From Ferrovibrio sp. (GTDB taxonomy: Bacteria > Pseudomonadota > Alphaproteobacteria > Ferrovibrionales > Ferrovibrionaceae), in the NCBI RefSeq assembly GCF_025869515.1, contig NZ_JAOZVR010000017.1, forward strand, positions 1-64,000: 64,000 nt of DNA. Direction: 5' to 3'. Below, piece by piece: positions 46,158 to 56,106 of this stretch. Positions within the stretch are counted from its first letter, which is position 1, and each line of letters starts with the position of its first letter. The position numbers and the translations under genes are program-made. A model generated the notes under the pieces. That model was not told the DNA's origin and made no database searches. It saw nothing but the letters and a program-made list of their open reading frames with translations.

Positions 46158-47408
46158 ATGGCCGAGGCGCGCAATATCCGGGTCGCAAATATTCGGGTGA
46201 ATGGGGACCGTCTGTGGGACAGCCTGATGGAAATGGCCAAGATCGGCGCCACGCCCAAGGGCGGCTGCGCGCGTCTTGCTCTGACCGATCTGGACAAGCA
46301 GGGCCGCGATCTCTTCGTGCAGTGGTGCAGGGATGCCGGCTGCACGGTCAGCATCGACCGCATGGGCAACATCTTCGCCCGCCGGCCCGGCAGGAATAAC
46401 GACCTGCCGCCGGTGGTGACCGGCAGCCATCTGGATACGCAGCCCACCGGCGGCAAGTTCGATGGCGTTTACGGCGTGTTGGCCGGACTGGAAGTGATCC
46501 GCACCCTCAACGACCATAAATTCGAAACCGAGGCGCCGGTCGAGGTCTCGGTCTGGACCAACGAGGAAGGCTCGCGTTTCGCGCCGGCCATGGTGGCGTC
46601 CGGCGTGTTTGCCGGCGTGTTCACCGAAGAGTATGGCCTCAGCCGCGAAGACATGGACGGCAAGACCATCGGTGACGAGCTGAAGCGCATCGGCTATTTC
46701 GGCGATTTGCCGGTGGGCGGCCGCAAGTTCAAGGCCTTCTTTGAGGCACATATCGAACAGGGGCCGATCCTGGAAGCCGAGAGCAAGACCATCGGCGTCG
46801 TGCAGGGTATCCAGGGCATGCGCTGGTTCGAGGTGACGGTCACCGGCACCGAAAGCCATGCCGGCACCACGCCGATGCCGCGCCGCAAGGATGCCATGCT
46901 GGGCTGTGCGCGGATCGTCGAGCGCGTGCACAAGATCGCACTGGATCACGCGCCGGCCGTCACCACGGTGGGCCTGGTCAGGGTGATGCCGAATTCGCGC
47001 AACACCATCCCGGGCAATGTGTTCTTCAGCGTCGACCTGCGCCATCCCTTCGATGATCAGCTCGCCATCATGACCGAGGAGTTGCATGCTGCATGCGCCG
47101 AGATCTGCGGCGCGCTCGGGCTGCAGGTCGAATGCAAGGAAATCTGGCATTCGCCGGCCACGCATTACGACAAGGACTGCGTCGCCGCCGTGCGCAAGGC
47201 GGCGGAAGAAAGCGGCTATGCCTGGCGCGACATCACCTCGGGTGCCGGTCACGATGCCGGCTATATCAGCCGCGTGGCGCCGACCGGGATGGTCTTCGTG
47301 CCCTGTGCCGACGGCATCAGCCATAACGAGGTGGAAACCGCCACGCCGCAGGACCTGGCGGCCGGCTGCAACGTGCTGCTGCGGGCGATGCTGGAACATG
47401 CCGCCTGA
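46158..47408 (+). CDS. Zn-dependent hydrolase, N-carbamoyl amino acid hydrolase/allantoate amidohydrolase type
   Basis: A 416-residue M20-family enzyme: metal ligands in TGSHLDTQPTGGKFDGVYG, TNEEGSRF, FEAHIEQGP, and the C-terminal GISHNEVE; the dimerisation domain has GTESHAGTTPMPRRKDA. Such enzymes hydrolyse N-carbamoyl-L-amino acids, beta-ureidopropionate or allantoate. The ATG at 46158 gives proper spacing to AAGGAG at 46145-46150; the ATG at 46152 would be too close. A role in pyrimidine or hydantoin breakdown is possible, given the URC-like genes 4 kb away. Confidence 0.9.
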   Translation: MAEARNIRVANIRVNGDRLWDSLMEMAKIGATPKGGCARLALTDLDKQGRDLFVQWCRDAGCTVSIDRMGNIFARRPGRNNDLPPVVTGSHLDTQPTGGKFDGVYGVLAGLEVIRTLNDHKFETEAPVEVSVWTNEEGSRFAPAMVASGVFAGVFTEEYGLSREDMDGKTIGDELKRIGYFGDLPVGGRKFKAFFEAHIEQGPILEAESKTIGVVQGIQGMRWFEVTVTGTESHAGTTPMPRRKDAMLGCARIVERVHKIALDHAPAVTTVGLVRVMPNSRNTIPGNVFFSVDLRHPFDDQLAIMTEELHAACAEICGALGLQVECKEIWHSPATHYDKDCVAAVRKAAEESGYAWRDITSGAGHDAGYISRVAPTGMVFVPCADGISHNEVETATPQDLAAGCNVLLRAMLEHAA

Positions 47409-47453
47409 GGGCGCTATGTCTCTGGCCTAGGGTTTACCAAAGGGAGCGAAACA

Positions 47454-48236
47454 ATGGATTTCGGCATCAGGGGCCGCAACGCACTGGTCTGCGCGGCCAG
47501 CAAGGGCCTGGGTTTCGGCAGCGCGCTGGCGCTGGCGAAAGAGGGCGTCAATGTCACCATCACCGCGCGCGGCGTCGAGACGCTGGAAGCGGCGGCCAAG
47601 AAAATCCGCGAGGCGGCGCCGGGCGTGACCGTGAAGACGGTGGCCGGCGACATCACGACTGTTGAAGGCCGCGAACAGGCGCTGAGCGTGGCCGGCGAGA
47701 TCGACATCCTGGTCAACAATGCCGGCGGGCCGCCGCCGGGCGATTTCCGCGACTGGGAGCGCGAGCACTGGATCAAGGCGCTGGATGCCAACATGATCAC
47801 GCCGATCCTGCTGGCCAAGGCGGTGGTGGACAAGATGGCGGCGCGCAAGTTCGGCCGCATCGTCAACATCACCTCCAGCTCGGTGAAGGCGCCGATCCCG
47901 GTGCTCGGCCTGTCGAACGGCGCGCGCTCGGGCCTGCACGGTTTCATCGCCGGGCTGTCCCGGCAGGTGGCCAAGGACGGCATCACCATCAACAACCTGC
48001 TGCCCGGCCGCTTCCTGACCGACCGGCTCAAAGTCACCATGAACAAGGGCGGCACGCTGCAGGGCGAGGCACTGGAGGCCGAAATCGCCAAACAGGCGAC
48101 CACCGTGCCGGCCGGCCGCTTCGGCACCGCCGAGGAATTCGGCCAGGTCTGCGCTTTCCTCTGCTCGACCCAGGCCGCCTACATGACCGGCCAGAACGTG
48201 CTGCTCGACGGCGGCAACTATCCCGGCAGTTTCTGA
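47454..48236 (+). CDS. Atypical short-chain dehydrogenase lacking the YxxxK motif
   Basis: A 260-residue SDR-fold protein. The cofactor region is CAASKGLGFGSALALAKEG (a variant of TGxxxGxG), followed by NNAGGPPPGDF and INITSS-like IVNITSSSVKA with the catalytic Ser. Where YxxxK is expected the sequence reads GLSNGARSGLHGF, so Tyr and Lys are missing. The group containing SNGAR exists in other bacteria as oxidoreductases of unproven activity. C-terminus ends GQNVLLDGGNYPGSF. Followed by a REP-like repeat and a terminator. Confidence 0.87.
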   Translation: MDFGIRGRNALVCAASKGLGFGSALALAKEGVNVTITARGVETLEAAAKKIREAAPGVTVKTVAGDITTVEGREQALSVAGEIDILVNNAGGPPPGDFRDWEREHWIKALDANMITPILLAKAVVDKMAARKFGRIVNITSSSVKAPIPVLGLSNGARSGLHGFIAGLSRQVAKDGITINNLLPGRFLTDRLKVTMNKGGTLQGEALEAEIAKQATTVPAGRFGTAEEFGQVCAFLCSTQAAYMTGQNVLLDGGNYPGSF

Positions 48237-48252
48237 CACGGAGCAACAACGC

Positions 48253-48327
48253 TCGTCATGCCCGGGCTTGACCCGGGCATCTCAGCCAGAATGACGAGAG
48301 GTCCTCGGGTCAGGGCCGAGGACGACG
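48253..48327. repeat. REP-like repeat, copy 1 flanking tetR-paaI
   Basis: Starts with a 39-base stretch identical to 49424-49462, containing CCCGGGCttgaCCCGGG (ATGCCCGGG...CCCGGGCAT palindrome), and ends in a GTCCTCGG ... CCGAGGACGACG stem. Confidence 0.75.
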
Positions 48328-48337
48328 GGCTGTATGA

Positions 48338-48366
48338 AGAGGGCGGGCAACCGCCCTTTCTTTTTT
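48338..48366 (+). terminator. Rho-independent terminator after the SDR gene
   Basis: GGGCGG-gcaa-CCGCCC stem (48341-48356), extended by AGA/TTT pairing, followed by TTTCTTTTTT. Confidence 0.85.
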
Positions 48367-48370
48367 GCTC

Positions 48371-48398
48371 TTGCGACAACTAGACCAGTCTATATAAT
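48371..48398 (+). promoter_or_regulatory. Promoter of tetR
   Basis: TTGCGA at 48371-48376, 16-bp spacer, perfect TATAAT at 48393-48398. The spacer contains the palindrome TAGACCAGTCTA. The start codon begins 7 bases after the -10, so transcription should start at or next to the ATG. Confidence 0.7.
48381..48392. promoter_or_regulatory. TetR (LmrA/YxaF-type) operator
   Basis: TAGAC-CA-GTCTA lies entirely in the spacer of the tetR promoter. The sequence resembles operators of LmrA/YxaF-type TetR repressors, to which the encoded regulator belongs by similarity; autorepression is predicted. Confidence 0.65.
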
Positions 48399-48404
48399 CC
48401 AGCC

Positions 48405-48995
48405 ATGACCAAAACCGCAGCCCTGCCGGCACGCAAGCCGGCGACCACGCGCGAACGCTTCGTGTCGATGACGGCGCGACTGATGTCGCGGCGCGGCTAT
48501 GCCGGTGTCGGGCTGAACGAGATCGTCGAGAAAAGCGGCGCGCCGAAAGGCTCGCTCTACCACTTTTTTCCCAGGGGCAAGGAGCAGCTTGCCGCCGCCG
48601 CGGTCGACTGGGCGGCGGAGTGTTTTCTCGCCACGCTGGGCGAAGCCATCGCCAAATCCGGTTCGGCCGCCGCTGCCGTCGGTGCGCTGGCGGCGCAGAT
48701 TGCCGTCTGGATGGAGCAGTCCGGCTATAAGGACGGCTCGCCGCTCACCATCGTTGCCGTCGAAACCGGTGCCTTCAGCGAGCCGCTGCGGCTGGCCTGC
48801 CAGCGCGGCTACCAGGCCTGGGCCGATGCGCTGGCTGACCAGCTGCGCCGCGACGGCAAGCCGGCCAGGGAGGCGAGCGACCTGGCGCTCTGGGCCGTCG
48901 CCTCGCTGGAGGGTGCCATCGTGCTGGCGCGCACCCAGCATTCCGCCGAGCCGCTGCGCCGCATCGGCAAACTGCTGCAGAGGGCCCTGAAATGA
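48405..48995 (+). CDS. TetR/AcrR-family repressor (LmrA/YxaF-like)
   Basis: A 196-residue repressor. The DNA-binding domain spans about 15-60 with the recognition region GYAGVGLNEIVEKSGAPKGSLYHFFPRGKEQL in part, a hallmark of the LmrA/YxaF branch. The ligand domain (75-190) is helical, with SPLTIVAVETGAFSEPLRLAC. No Shine-Dalgarno sequence lies before the ATG and the -10 is very close, so the message is probably leaderless. Coupled by ATGA to a thioesterase gene it likely controls. Confidence 0.9.
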   Translation: MTKTAALPARKPATTRERFVSMTARLMSRRGYAGVGLNEIVEKSGAPKGSLYHFFPRGKEQLAAAAVDWAAECFLATLGEAIAKSGSAAAAVGALAAQIAVWMEQSGYKDGSPLTIVAVETGAFSEPLRLACQRGYQAWADALADQLRRDGKPAREASDLALWAVASLEGAIVLARTQHSAEPLRRIGKLLQRALK

Positions 48996-49414
48996 CCGAC
49001 GCCGTTCCGAAAACCCAGCTCACCCGCCAGATGATGGAACAGGCCATCGCCATCAGTCCGTTCACCAACTGGGTCGGCACCAGGCTGCATGACTTCGATG
49101 CCGGCCGCGTGCGCATCTCGGCCAGGATCCGCCCGGAGATGACGCAGCATCACGGTTTCGCCCATGGCGCCATCGTCGGCTACATGGCCGACACGGTCTG
49201 TGCCTGGGCAGCCGCTTCCGTGGTCGGCGATGTGGTGACCTCGGAATACAAGCTCAACCTGCTGGCGCCGGCGGTGGGCGAGGAACTGACCGCCATCGGC
49301 ACCGTGATCAAGGCCGGCGGGCGCCAGGTGGTGACGCGCGCCGATGTCTTCGCGGTGAAAGACGGCGTGGAGAAGATCGTCGCCACCGCGCTGGCGACAA
49401 TCGCGAGAGTGTAG
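48992..49414 (+). CDS. PaaI-family hotdog-fold thioesterase
   Basis: A 140-residue hotdog protein. HHGFAHGAIVGYMADTVCAWAA carries the HGG-like and acidic catalytic region of PaaI thioesterases, followed by SEYKLNLLAPAVGEELTAIG and a terminal AVKDGVEKIVATALATI. Hydrolyses acyl-CoA thioesters; the physiological acyl group is not evident. Its ATG overlaps the tetR stop, so it is expressed with the regulator and probably induced by the same ligand. Confidence 0.87.
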   Translation: MTDAVPKTQLTRQMMEQAIAISPFTNWVGTRLHDFDAGRVRISARIRPEMTQHHGFAHGAIVGYMADTVCAWAAASVVGDVVTSEYKLNLLAPAVGEELTAIGTVIKAGGRQVVTRADVFAVKDGVEKIVATALATIARV

Positions 49415-49423
49415 CGTCCAAAA

Positions 49424-49510
49424 TCGTCATGCCCGGGCTTGACCCGGGCATCTCAGCCAGAACTGCGTGAGGTCCTCGGCCAAGAAACGTTCTTGGGCCC
49501 GAGGACGACG
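49424..49510. repeat. REP-like repeat, copy 2 flanking tetR-paaI
   Basis: The first 39 bases are identical to the copy at 48253. The 3' part forms a longer CCTCGG ... CCGAGG stem with an inner CCAAGAA ... TTCTTGG stem. Sits between convergent genes. Confidence 0.75.
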
Positions 49511-49518
49511 TTTTTTTG

Positions 49519-49986
49519 TTATGCCGCCGCCTTGTCCTTCTCGCTCACCGGATGGGCGGCGCGGAAGCCGACCTGCAGGCGGTTCCAGGTGTTGATCGCC
49601 CCGATCAGCAGGGTGAGCTGCACCTGTTCGGCATCCGAGAACTGCGCCTTCACCAGTGCGTAATCGGCATCCGGCGCGCCGGTCTGCGCCACCAGCGTCA
49701 GCGCCTCGGTCCAGGCCAGGGCGGCGCGTTCGCGCTCGCTGTACAGCGAGCTTTCGCGCCAGGCATTCAGCATGTACAGCCGCATCTCGCTGTCGCCATG
49801 CTTGCGGGCGTCGGTCGTATGCATGTGGATGCAGAAGGCGCAGCCGTTGATCTGCGAAGCGCGCAGCTTCACCAGATGACGCAGGCTCTCTTCCAGGCCG
49901 CTCTGGTTGAAGCTGGCTTCCAGCGCCATCATCGCCTTGATGCCTTCGGGCGCCAGTTTGTGGGGATTGGTCAGTCGGGGTTGCAT
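49519..49986 (-). CDS. Carboxymuconolactone decarboxylase/AhpD-like protein
   Basis: A 155-residue all-helical protein of the CMD/AhpD family. HLVKLRASQINGCAFCIHMHTTDA contains the CxxC pair and a downstream His typical of AhpD-like alkylhydroperoxide-linked disulfide reductases; true decarboxylases lack the CxxC. Probable role in peroxide or thiol stress. Convergent with paaI. GGAGAGACC precedes the ATG. Confidence 0.9.
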   Translation of the reverse strand: MQPRLTNPHKLAPEGIKAMMALEASFNQSGLEESLRHLVKLRASQINGCAFCIHMHTTDARKHGDSEMRLYMLNAWRESSLYSERERAALAWTEALTLVAQTGAPDADYALVKAQFSDAEQVQLTLLIGAINTWNRLQVGFRAAHPVSEKDKAAA

Positions 49987-50148
49987 GGGTCTCTCCTGGG
50001 GGGTGGTGCGTCCGTCTTACGCTGCATAGACGGACCATCGGCCTGGCCTGTGACAGGGGACCGCGGAAAAATCCGAACCCGTCCGAAAGGACTGGCTTTC
50101 CCTCGGGTTAAGGTTTCGCGACGGGTCGCTGCCGCGCCCTCGGGGCTG

Positions 50149-50177
50149 TTGTGGACGGCCCGGCACGGCGTTACACT
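50149..50177 (+). promoter_or_regulatory. Candidate promoter of the carboxyltransferase-URC operon
   Basis: TTGTGG at 50149-50154, 17-bp spacer, TACACT at 50172-50177, 33 bp before the first ATG. Confidence 0.45.
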
Positions 50178-50210
50178 CCATCGCTTTCCAGTGCCAACGA
50201 GGCCTGTTTT

Positions 50211-51754
50211 ATGAGCTGGGAAGCCGAGATCGCCGAACTGCGGCGACGCGAAGAGATGGCCCGCCAGATGGGCGGGGCCGACAAGATCAAGCGCCAGCAT
50301 GACGGTGGCAAGCTGACGGTGCGCGAGCGCATCGACCGCCTGCTCGATCCCGGTTCCTTCCACGAGGTCGGCGCCATCGCCGGCCGCGCGCGCTACGGCG
50401 CCGATGGCAGTCTGGAAGACTTCAGCCCGACCAATTTCGTCTTCGGCCGCGGCCGTATCGACAACCGGCCCATGGTGGTCGGCGGCGACGATTTCACCGT
50501 GCGCGGCGGTGCCGCCGATGCGGCGATCTGGCAGAAGCAGGTGCATGCCGAACAGATGGCGCGCGAGCTGCGCATCCCGATGGTGCGTCTGGTCGACGGC
50601 ACTGGCGGCGGCGGCTCGGTCAAGTCGCTGGAGATGGAAGGCCGCACGTATGTGCCGCTGATGCCGGGCTGGGAGCATGTGGTCGCCAATCTTTCCACCG
50701 TGCCGGTGGTGGCGCTGGCGCTCGGTTCGGTGGCCGGCCTGGGTGCCGCCCGCACCGTCAGCAGCCATTTCTCGGTGATGGTTGAGGGCATCTCGCAGAT
50801 GTTCATCGCCGGGCCGCCGGTGGTGGCGCGCACCGGCGTGGAGATGACCAAGGAGGAACTCGGCGGCAGCGAAATCCATGAACGCGCCGGCGCCATCGAC
50901 CTGGCCGTGGCCAGCGAGGAGGAGGCCTTTGCCGCCGCGCGGCGTTTCCTGTCCTACCTGCCGCCTTCGGTCTACGACCTGCCGGCCCGCATCGCGCCGC
51001 AGGACGATCCGAACCGCCGCGAGGAGAAGCTGCTCTCCATCGTGCCGCGCGACCGCCGCCGCGTCTACAAGACGCGCGAGATCGTCGACATGACCGTGGA
51101 TGCCGGCAGCTTCCTGGAGATGGGCCGGCTCTATGGCCGCTCGGTGATCACCGGCCTGGCGCGGCTGGATGGCTGGCCGGTCGCCATTCTCGCCAGCGAT
51201 CCCTATCATTACGGCGGCGGCTGGACCGCCGACGCGTCGCACAAGATCACGCGGTTCGTCGATCTGGCCGAGACCTTCCATCTGCCGGTGGTGCATTTCG
51301 TCGATATCCCGGGTTTCCTGATCGGCCCCGAAGCCGAGCAGACCGGCACCATCCGCCATGGCGCCCGCGCGCTCACCGCTGTCTACCAGGCCACCGTGCC
51401 CTGGTGCTCGATCATCATGCGCAAGGCCTTCGGTGTTGCCGGGGCAGGGCATAGCAATCACACGCGGCTGCGCTATCGTTATGCTTGGCCCTCGGGCGAC
51501 TGGGGCAGCCTGCCGCTGGAAGGCGGCATCGAGGCCGCCTACCGCGCCGATCTCGACAAGGCCGACGACCGCGCCGCGCTGCTGAAAGACATCGAGGAAC
51601 GGCTGAACCGCGTACGCTCGCCGTTCCGCACGGCGGAAGCCTTCCTGGTCGAGGAACTGATCGACCCGCGCGACACCCGGCCGCTGCTGTGTGAATTCGC
51701 CAATCTTGCTGCCCCGCTGCGTCAGGCGGGTCCACCTAGCTTTGGGTACAGACC

Positions 51755-51758
<4 letters not shown>
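50211..51758 (+). CDS. Biotin-dependent acyl-CoA carboxyltransferase subunit
   Basis: A 515-residue carboxyltransferase of the PccB/AccD-like group: GGKLTVRERIDRLLDPGSF, FGRGRIDNRPMVVGGDDFTVRGG in part, oxyanion-forming glycines in DGTGGGGSV and ALGSVAGLGAA, and in the second crotonase half VDIPGFLIGPEAEQTGTIRHGA in part. Moves a carboxyl group between biotin and an acyl-CoA such as propionyl- or methylcrotonyl-CoA. No biotin carboxylase or carrier gene adjoins, so a partner must be elsewhere. Overlaps the URC1-like gene by ATGA, which ties it to uracil catabolism. Confidence 0.9.
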
Positions 51759-53035
<1,277 letters not shown>

Positions 53036-53059
53036 TGGGGTATCGAGGAGTGAGTATCC

Positions 53060-54295
53060 GTGGGTAATCTGAACGATCCGGCCCAGGCCGTTGCCTGGCT
53101 GCGTACCACAGGGGCGGTGCGCGAGCGCTGCCATGCGCTGTTTTCGCTGGCCGAGCGCGATGCGCTGCCGAATTTCACCCTGCATCTCGATGCCATGCCG
53201 GCGGCGGCCGATTACGTGGCGCAGGTGATCCGCGAGAATTATCCCACCCTGCAGATTCCCTATCACGCGCGCTGGCGGCATTTCGCCGCCAACGGCGTCG
53301 ACCGCTGGGGCCAGCTTGCCGCCACGCTGAAAGGCGTGGACGCCGACGAGATCGCTCGCATCCGCTTCGACCTCTGCGTGGTCAGCGTGCTGCTGGATGC
53401 CGGCGCTGGGCCGCAGTGGAAGTACAATGAAGAGGGCCGGCCGGTCGCGCGCTCCGAGGGCCTGGCGGTGGCCAGCCTGCATGCCTTCCGTGCCGGGCTG
53501 TTCGCCGGCGACAAGGCGCATCCGCTGCGCGCCGATGCCCATGGCCTGATCTCGCTGGCACCCAATGCCATCGCCCATGCCTTCCAGGTTTCCGACACCA
53601 ATCCGCTGGTCGGTGTCGAAGGCAGGGCGGCGCTGATGCGCAATCTCGGCCAGGCCTTGAAGGCACGGCCTGATCTCTTCGGCAAAGAGGCCCGTATCGG
53701 CGGGCTGTACGATTACCTGAAGGCCCATGCCGTGAAGGACGGCAAGCTGCCGGCCACGGCGATCCTGGCCGCCGTGCTGGAAGGGCTCGGCCCGATCTGG
53801 CCCTCGCGCATGACGCTGGACGGCCAGAATCTCGGCGATGTCTGGCGCCATCGCGGCCTGATGAGCGGCGATCTCACCTCCGGGCTGGTGCCGTTCCACA
53901 AGCTGTCGCAGTGGCTGACCTACTCGCTGGTGGAAATCTTCGAGGAGGCCGGCATCGCGGTCACCGGGCTGGACGACCTGACCGGCCTGCCGGAATATCG
54001 CAATGGCGGCCTGTTCCTCGATCTCGGCGTACTCAGCGTGCGGCATGAGGCGCTGCTGAAATTCCCCATCCCGGTGGAAGACGAGGCCGTGGTGGAATGG
54101 CGCGCGCTGACCCTGGCATTGCTCGACCGTATCGCCGATCCGGTGCGCGCCCGCCTGGGCAAGACCGCGGCCGAGATGCCGCTGGCGCGGATACTGGAGG
54201 GCGGCACCTGGGCTGCCGGCCGCAAGATCGCCAAAGAGAAGCGCGCCGATGGCGGCCCGCCGCTGACGGTCGCCAGCGACGGCACGGTTTTCTGA
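53060..54295 (+). CDS. URC4/Urg3 family protein (DUF1688)
   Basis: A 411-residue DUF1688 protein, the family of Urc4 in the yeast uracil-degradation pathway and Urg3 in fission yeast. Clear blocks: [86 protein letters not shown] and [14 protein letters not shown]. The GTG at 53060 follows GAGGAG with proper spacing. The biochemical step is not settled in the literature I know; urea-releasing cleavage of the Urc1 product is likely. Confidence 0.9.
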   Translation: MGNLNDPAQAVAWLRTTGAVRERCHALFSLAERDALPNFTLHLDAMPAAADYVAQVIRENYPTLQIPYHARWRHFAANGVDRWGQLAATLKGVDADEIARIRFDLCVVSVLLDAGAGPQWKYNEEGRPVARSEGLAVASLHAFRAGLFAGDKAHPLRADAHGLISLAPNAIAHAFQVSDTNPLVGVEGRAALMRNLGQALKARPDLFGKEARIGGLYDYLKAHAVKDGKLPATAILAAVLEGLGPIWPSRMTLDGQNLGDVWRHRGLMSGDLTSGLVPFHKLSQWLTYSLVEIFEEAGIAVTGLDDLTGLPEYRNGGLFLDLGVLSVRHEALLKFPIPVEDEAVVEWRALTLALLDRIADPVRARLGKTAAEMPLARILEGGTWAAGRKIAKEKRADGGPPLTVASDGTVF

Positions 54296-54317
54296 TTTTA
54301 TCCCGGGGGAGTCATCG

Positions 54318-54956
54318 ATGAACGCGTTTCCCAATGCCACCGTGGTCAACCACCCGCTGGTGCAGCACAAGCTGACCCTGCTGCGCCGCAAGGAGGTCTC
54401 GACCGCCGAATTCCGTCGCCTGGTGCGCGAACTCAGCCTGCTGCTCTGCTACGAGGTGACCCGCGACCTGCCGCTGGAGAAGGTGAGCATCGAGACGCCG
54501 CTGGAAGAAATGCAGGCGCCGCTGCTGGCCGGCAAGAAGCTGTGCTTCGTCTCGATCCTGCGTGCCGGCAACGGCATCCTGGACGGCATGCTCGACCTGG
54601 TGCCCTCGGCCCGCGTCGGCCATGTCGGCCTGTACCGCGATCCTGAGACCCTGGTGCCGGTGGAATATTACCTCAAGCTGCCCGACGACGTGCGCGAGCG
54701 CCTGGTCATCGTGGTCGATCCGATGCTGGCGACCGGCCATTCCGCCGCCGCCGCCGTCGCCCGGCTGAAGGAAGCCGGCGCCACCCAGATCAAGTTCGTC
54801 TGCCTGCTGACGGTGCCGGAAGGCCTGCAGGTGATGCAGGAGGCGCATCCCGATGTGATGGTCTATACCTGCTCGGTCGACCGCCAGCTCGACGATCACG
54901 GCTATATCCGCCCCGGCCTGGGCGATGCCGGCGACCGCATCTACGGCACCAAATAG
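54318..54956 (+). CDS. upp: Uracil phosphoribosyltransferase
   Basis: Makes UMP from uracil and PRPP. 212 residues; [33 protein letters not shown], and the PRPP loop [16 protein letters not shown] are canonical, ending [11 protein letters not shown]. In the URC pathway this enzyme (Urc6 in yeast) supplies the nucleotide that Urc1 is thought to open, so here it probably serves catabolism as well as salvage. 22 bp after URC4. Confidence 0.95.
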   Translation: MNAFPNATVVNHPLVQHKLTLLRRKEVSTAEFRRLVRELSLLLCYEVTRDLPLEKVSIETPLEEMQAPLLAGKKLCFVSILRAGNGILDGMLDLVPSARVGHVGLYRDPETLVPVEYYLKLPDDVRERLVIVVDPMLATGHSAAAAVARLKEAGATQIKFVCLLTVPEGLQVMQEAHPDVMVYTCSVDRQLDDHGYIRPGLGDAGDRIYGTK

Positions 54957-55041
54957 CACGGCCTTTCGTATCGGCCGTCACAGCACCGCTGCACGGGATC
55001 AGGCATAGTCGGCGCAATCCGACAACCTGAGGTGCCGCGTC

Positions 55042-55683
55042 ATGGCTGCCATCCTGCTTCGTCGCGCTCTGCGCGTCACAATGACTCTGACTGTTGCCGC
55101 TGCCGCCGGTCTGGCCGCCGCTGCCTGGGCCGGCAATGCCCGCGCGGCCTCCGAACCCGCACTGGCGGTCACGCCGATCGCCGTGGTCGCCCCGGTGCCC
55201 CGGGTGGTCGGCCAGGAAAGCCGGCGCGGGCTGCCGATCGTGCTTGGCAACCGTCTCGCCAGCGGCCCCGGTTCGGGCGTGAAATTCACCCTGGACGACC
55301 GCACCACCGTCATCATCGGCCCCAACAGCGTCATCACGGTGGATGAATTCGCCGCCGACCGCGTGGTGCTGCGGCTCGAACGCGGCAGTTTTCACCTCGA
55401 TTCCGCCAATCCGGGCAACGTTTATGTCGTGCTGCCGGGCGGCACCGTGACGGTGAAGGCCGCCACCGTGGCCGGCCGCATCCTGCCCGACAGCACCGAG
55501 ATCGCCATGCTGAGCGTCGGCCGCGTCGAGGTTGCCGGCCTGGCGGGTCCGCCGGTGAAGCTGGACAAGATCGGCGACTACACCCGGCTGACCGGCCTGA
55601 ATGCGCCCAGCCAGCCGGCGCCGCTGTCGCCGCAGCGCCTGCAGGATTTCATCGGCCTGATGGGCCAGATCGCCCTGCGCTGA
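55042..55683 (+). CDS. Secreted FecR-domain protein
   Basis: A 213-residue exported protein. Signal region at residues 8-36 (LRVTMTLTVAAAAGLAAAAWAGNARA). The middle holds a FecR-type beta domain: LASGPGSGVKFTLDDRTTVIIGPNSVITVDEF in part and VVLRLERGSFHL, then GGTVTVKAATVAGRILPDSTE. Usually such proteins are periplasmic or surface adhesive scaffold proteins rather than iron regulators when they occur alone. The operon mates are not obvious. Confidence 0.8.
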   Translation: MAAILLRRALRVTMTLTVAAAAGLAAAAWAGNARAASEPALAVTPIAVVAPVPRVVGQESRRGLPIVLGNRLASGPGSGVKFTLDDRTTVIIGPNSVITVDEFAADRVVLRLERGSFHLDSANPGNVYVVLPGGTVTVKAATVAGRILPDSTEIAMLSVGRVEVAGLAGPPVKLDKIGDYTRLTGLNAPSQPAPLSPQRLQDFIGLMGQIALR

Positions 55684-56106
55684 GCGCGCCAGACTCGCGC
55701 GCCGGAGTCGCCGCGGCGGCCGGCGGCCCCCCCGGCGCGCGGCGCGGCCGGGCCGCCCCGCCCCCCCCCCGACCCCAAAATTTTAAGCCGCCGGCAGCGC
55801 CGACGACACCGCTTTCACAACAGCACCGGGATGCAGAAAAGCCGCAATTCATGCGGCTTTTCTCGTGCTGCTCTGTCGCCGCGACGCAGCGCGGCTGTGA
55901 CACGTAAAGCACGGCGCCGGCAAAAAAATTTCCCCCCGGGGCAATTTCCTATTGCAATGGGGGGGAGATGTTGTAAATACCGCTTCAACGACGCACCCGC
56001 ACGTGCCGATGGCCCCTGGCAGGTTATGCAACGACGAACGCGTCCTTTTTGGTCGCACAGCGCTTGAGCTGTGCCGGTTCAAAGCCGGTCCGAGAGGGAG
56101 GTTTCG
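55684..56106 (+). promoter_or_regulatory. Non-coding region with candidate ornithine decarboxylase leader (speF-like)
   Basis: A 423-bp gap. 55690-55790 is extremely C/G-rich, with runs of seven C (55727-55733) and ten C (55761-55770). A terminator follows at 55835. A weak promoter TTGCAA (55952-55957) / TAAATA (55974-55979) then gives a leader of about 120 bases with the perfect hairpin GCACAGC-gcttga-GCTGTGC (56055-56074), a second CCGG...CCGG stem just ahead of GAGGGAGG. Alphaproteobacterial ornithine decarboxylase genes are known to carry a speF leader RNA; position fits but I could not match its consensus. Confidence 0.4.
55835..55863 (+). terminator. Stem-loop terminator between FecR and ornithine decarboxylase genes
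   Basis: Perfect 11-bp stem AGAAAAGCCGC-aattcat-GCGGCTTTTCT. It carries A- and T-runs on the two arms, so it could end transcription in both directions. Confidence 0.85.

Noticed and set aside
56071-56106. In-frame upstream start for ornithine decarboxylase
   Set aside because: The extra 12 residues lie in the leader hairpins, and the ATG at 56107 has the GAGGGAGG ribosome site.
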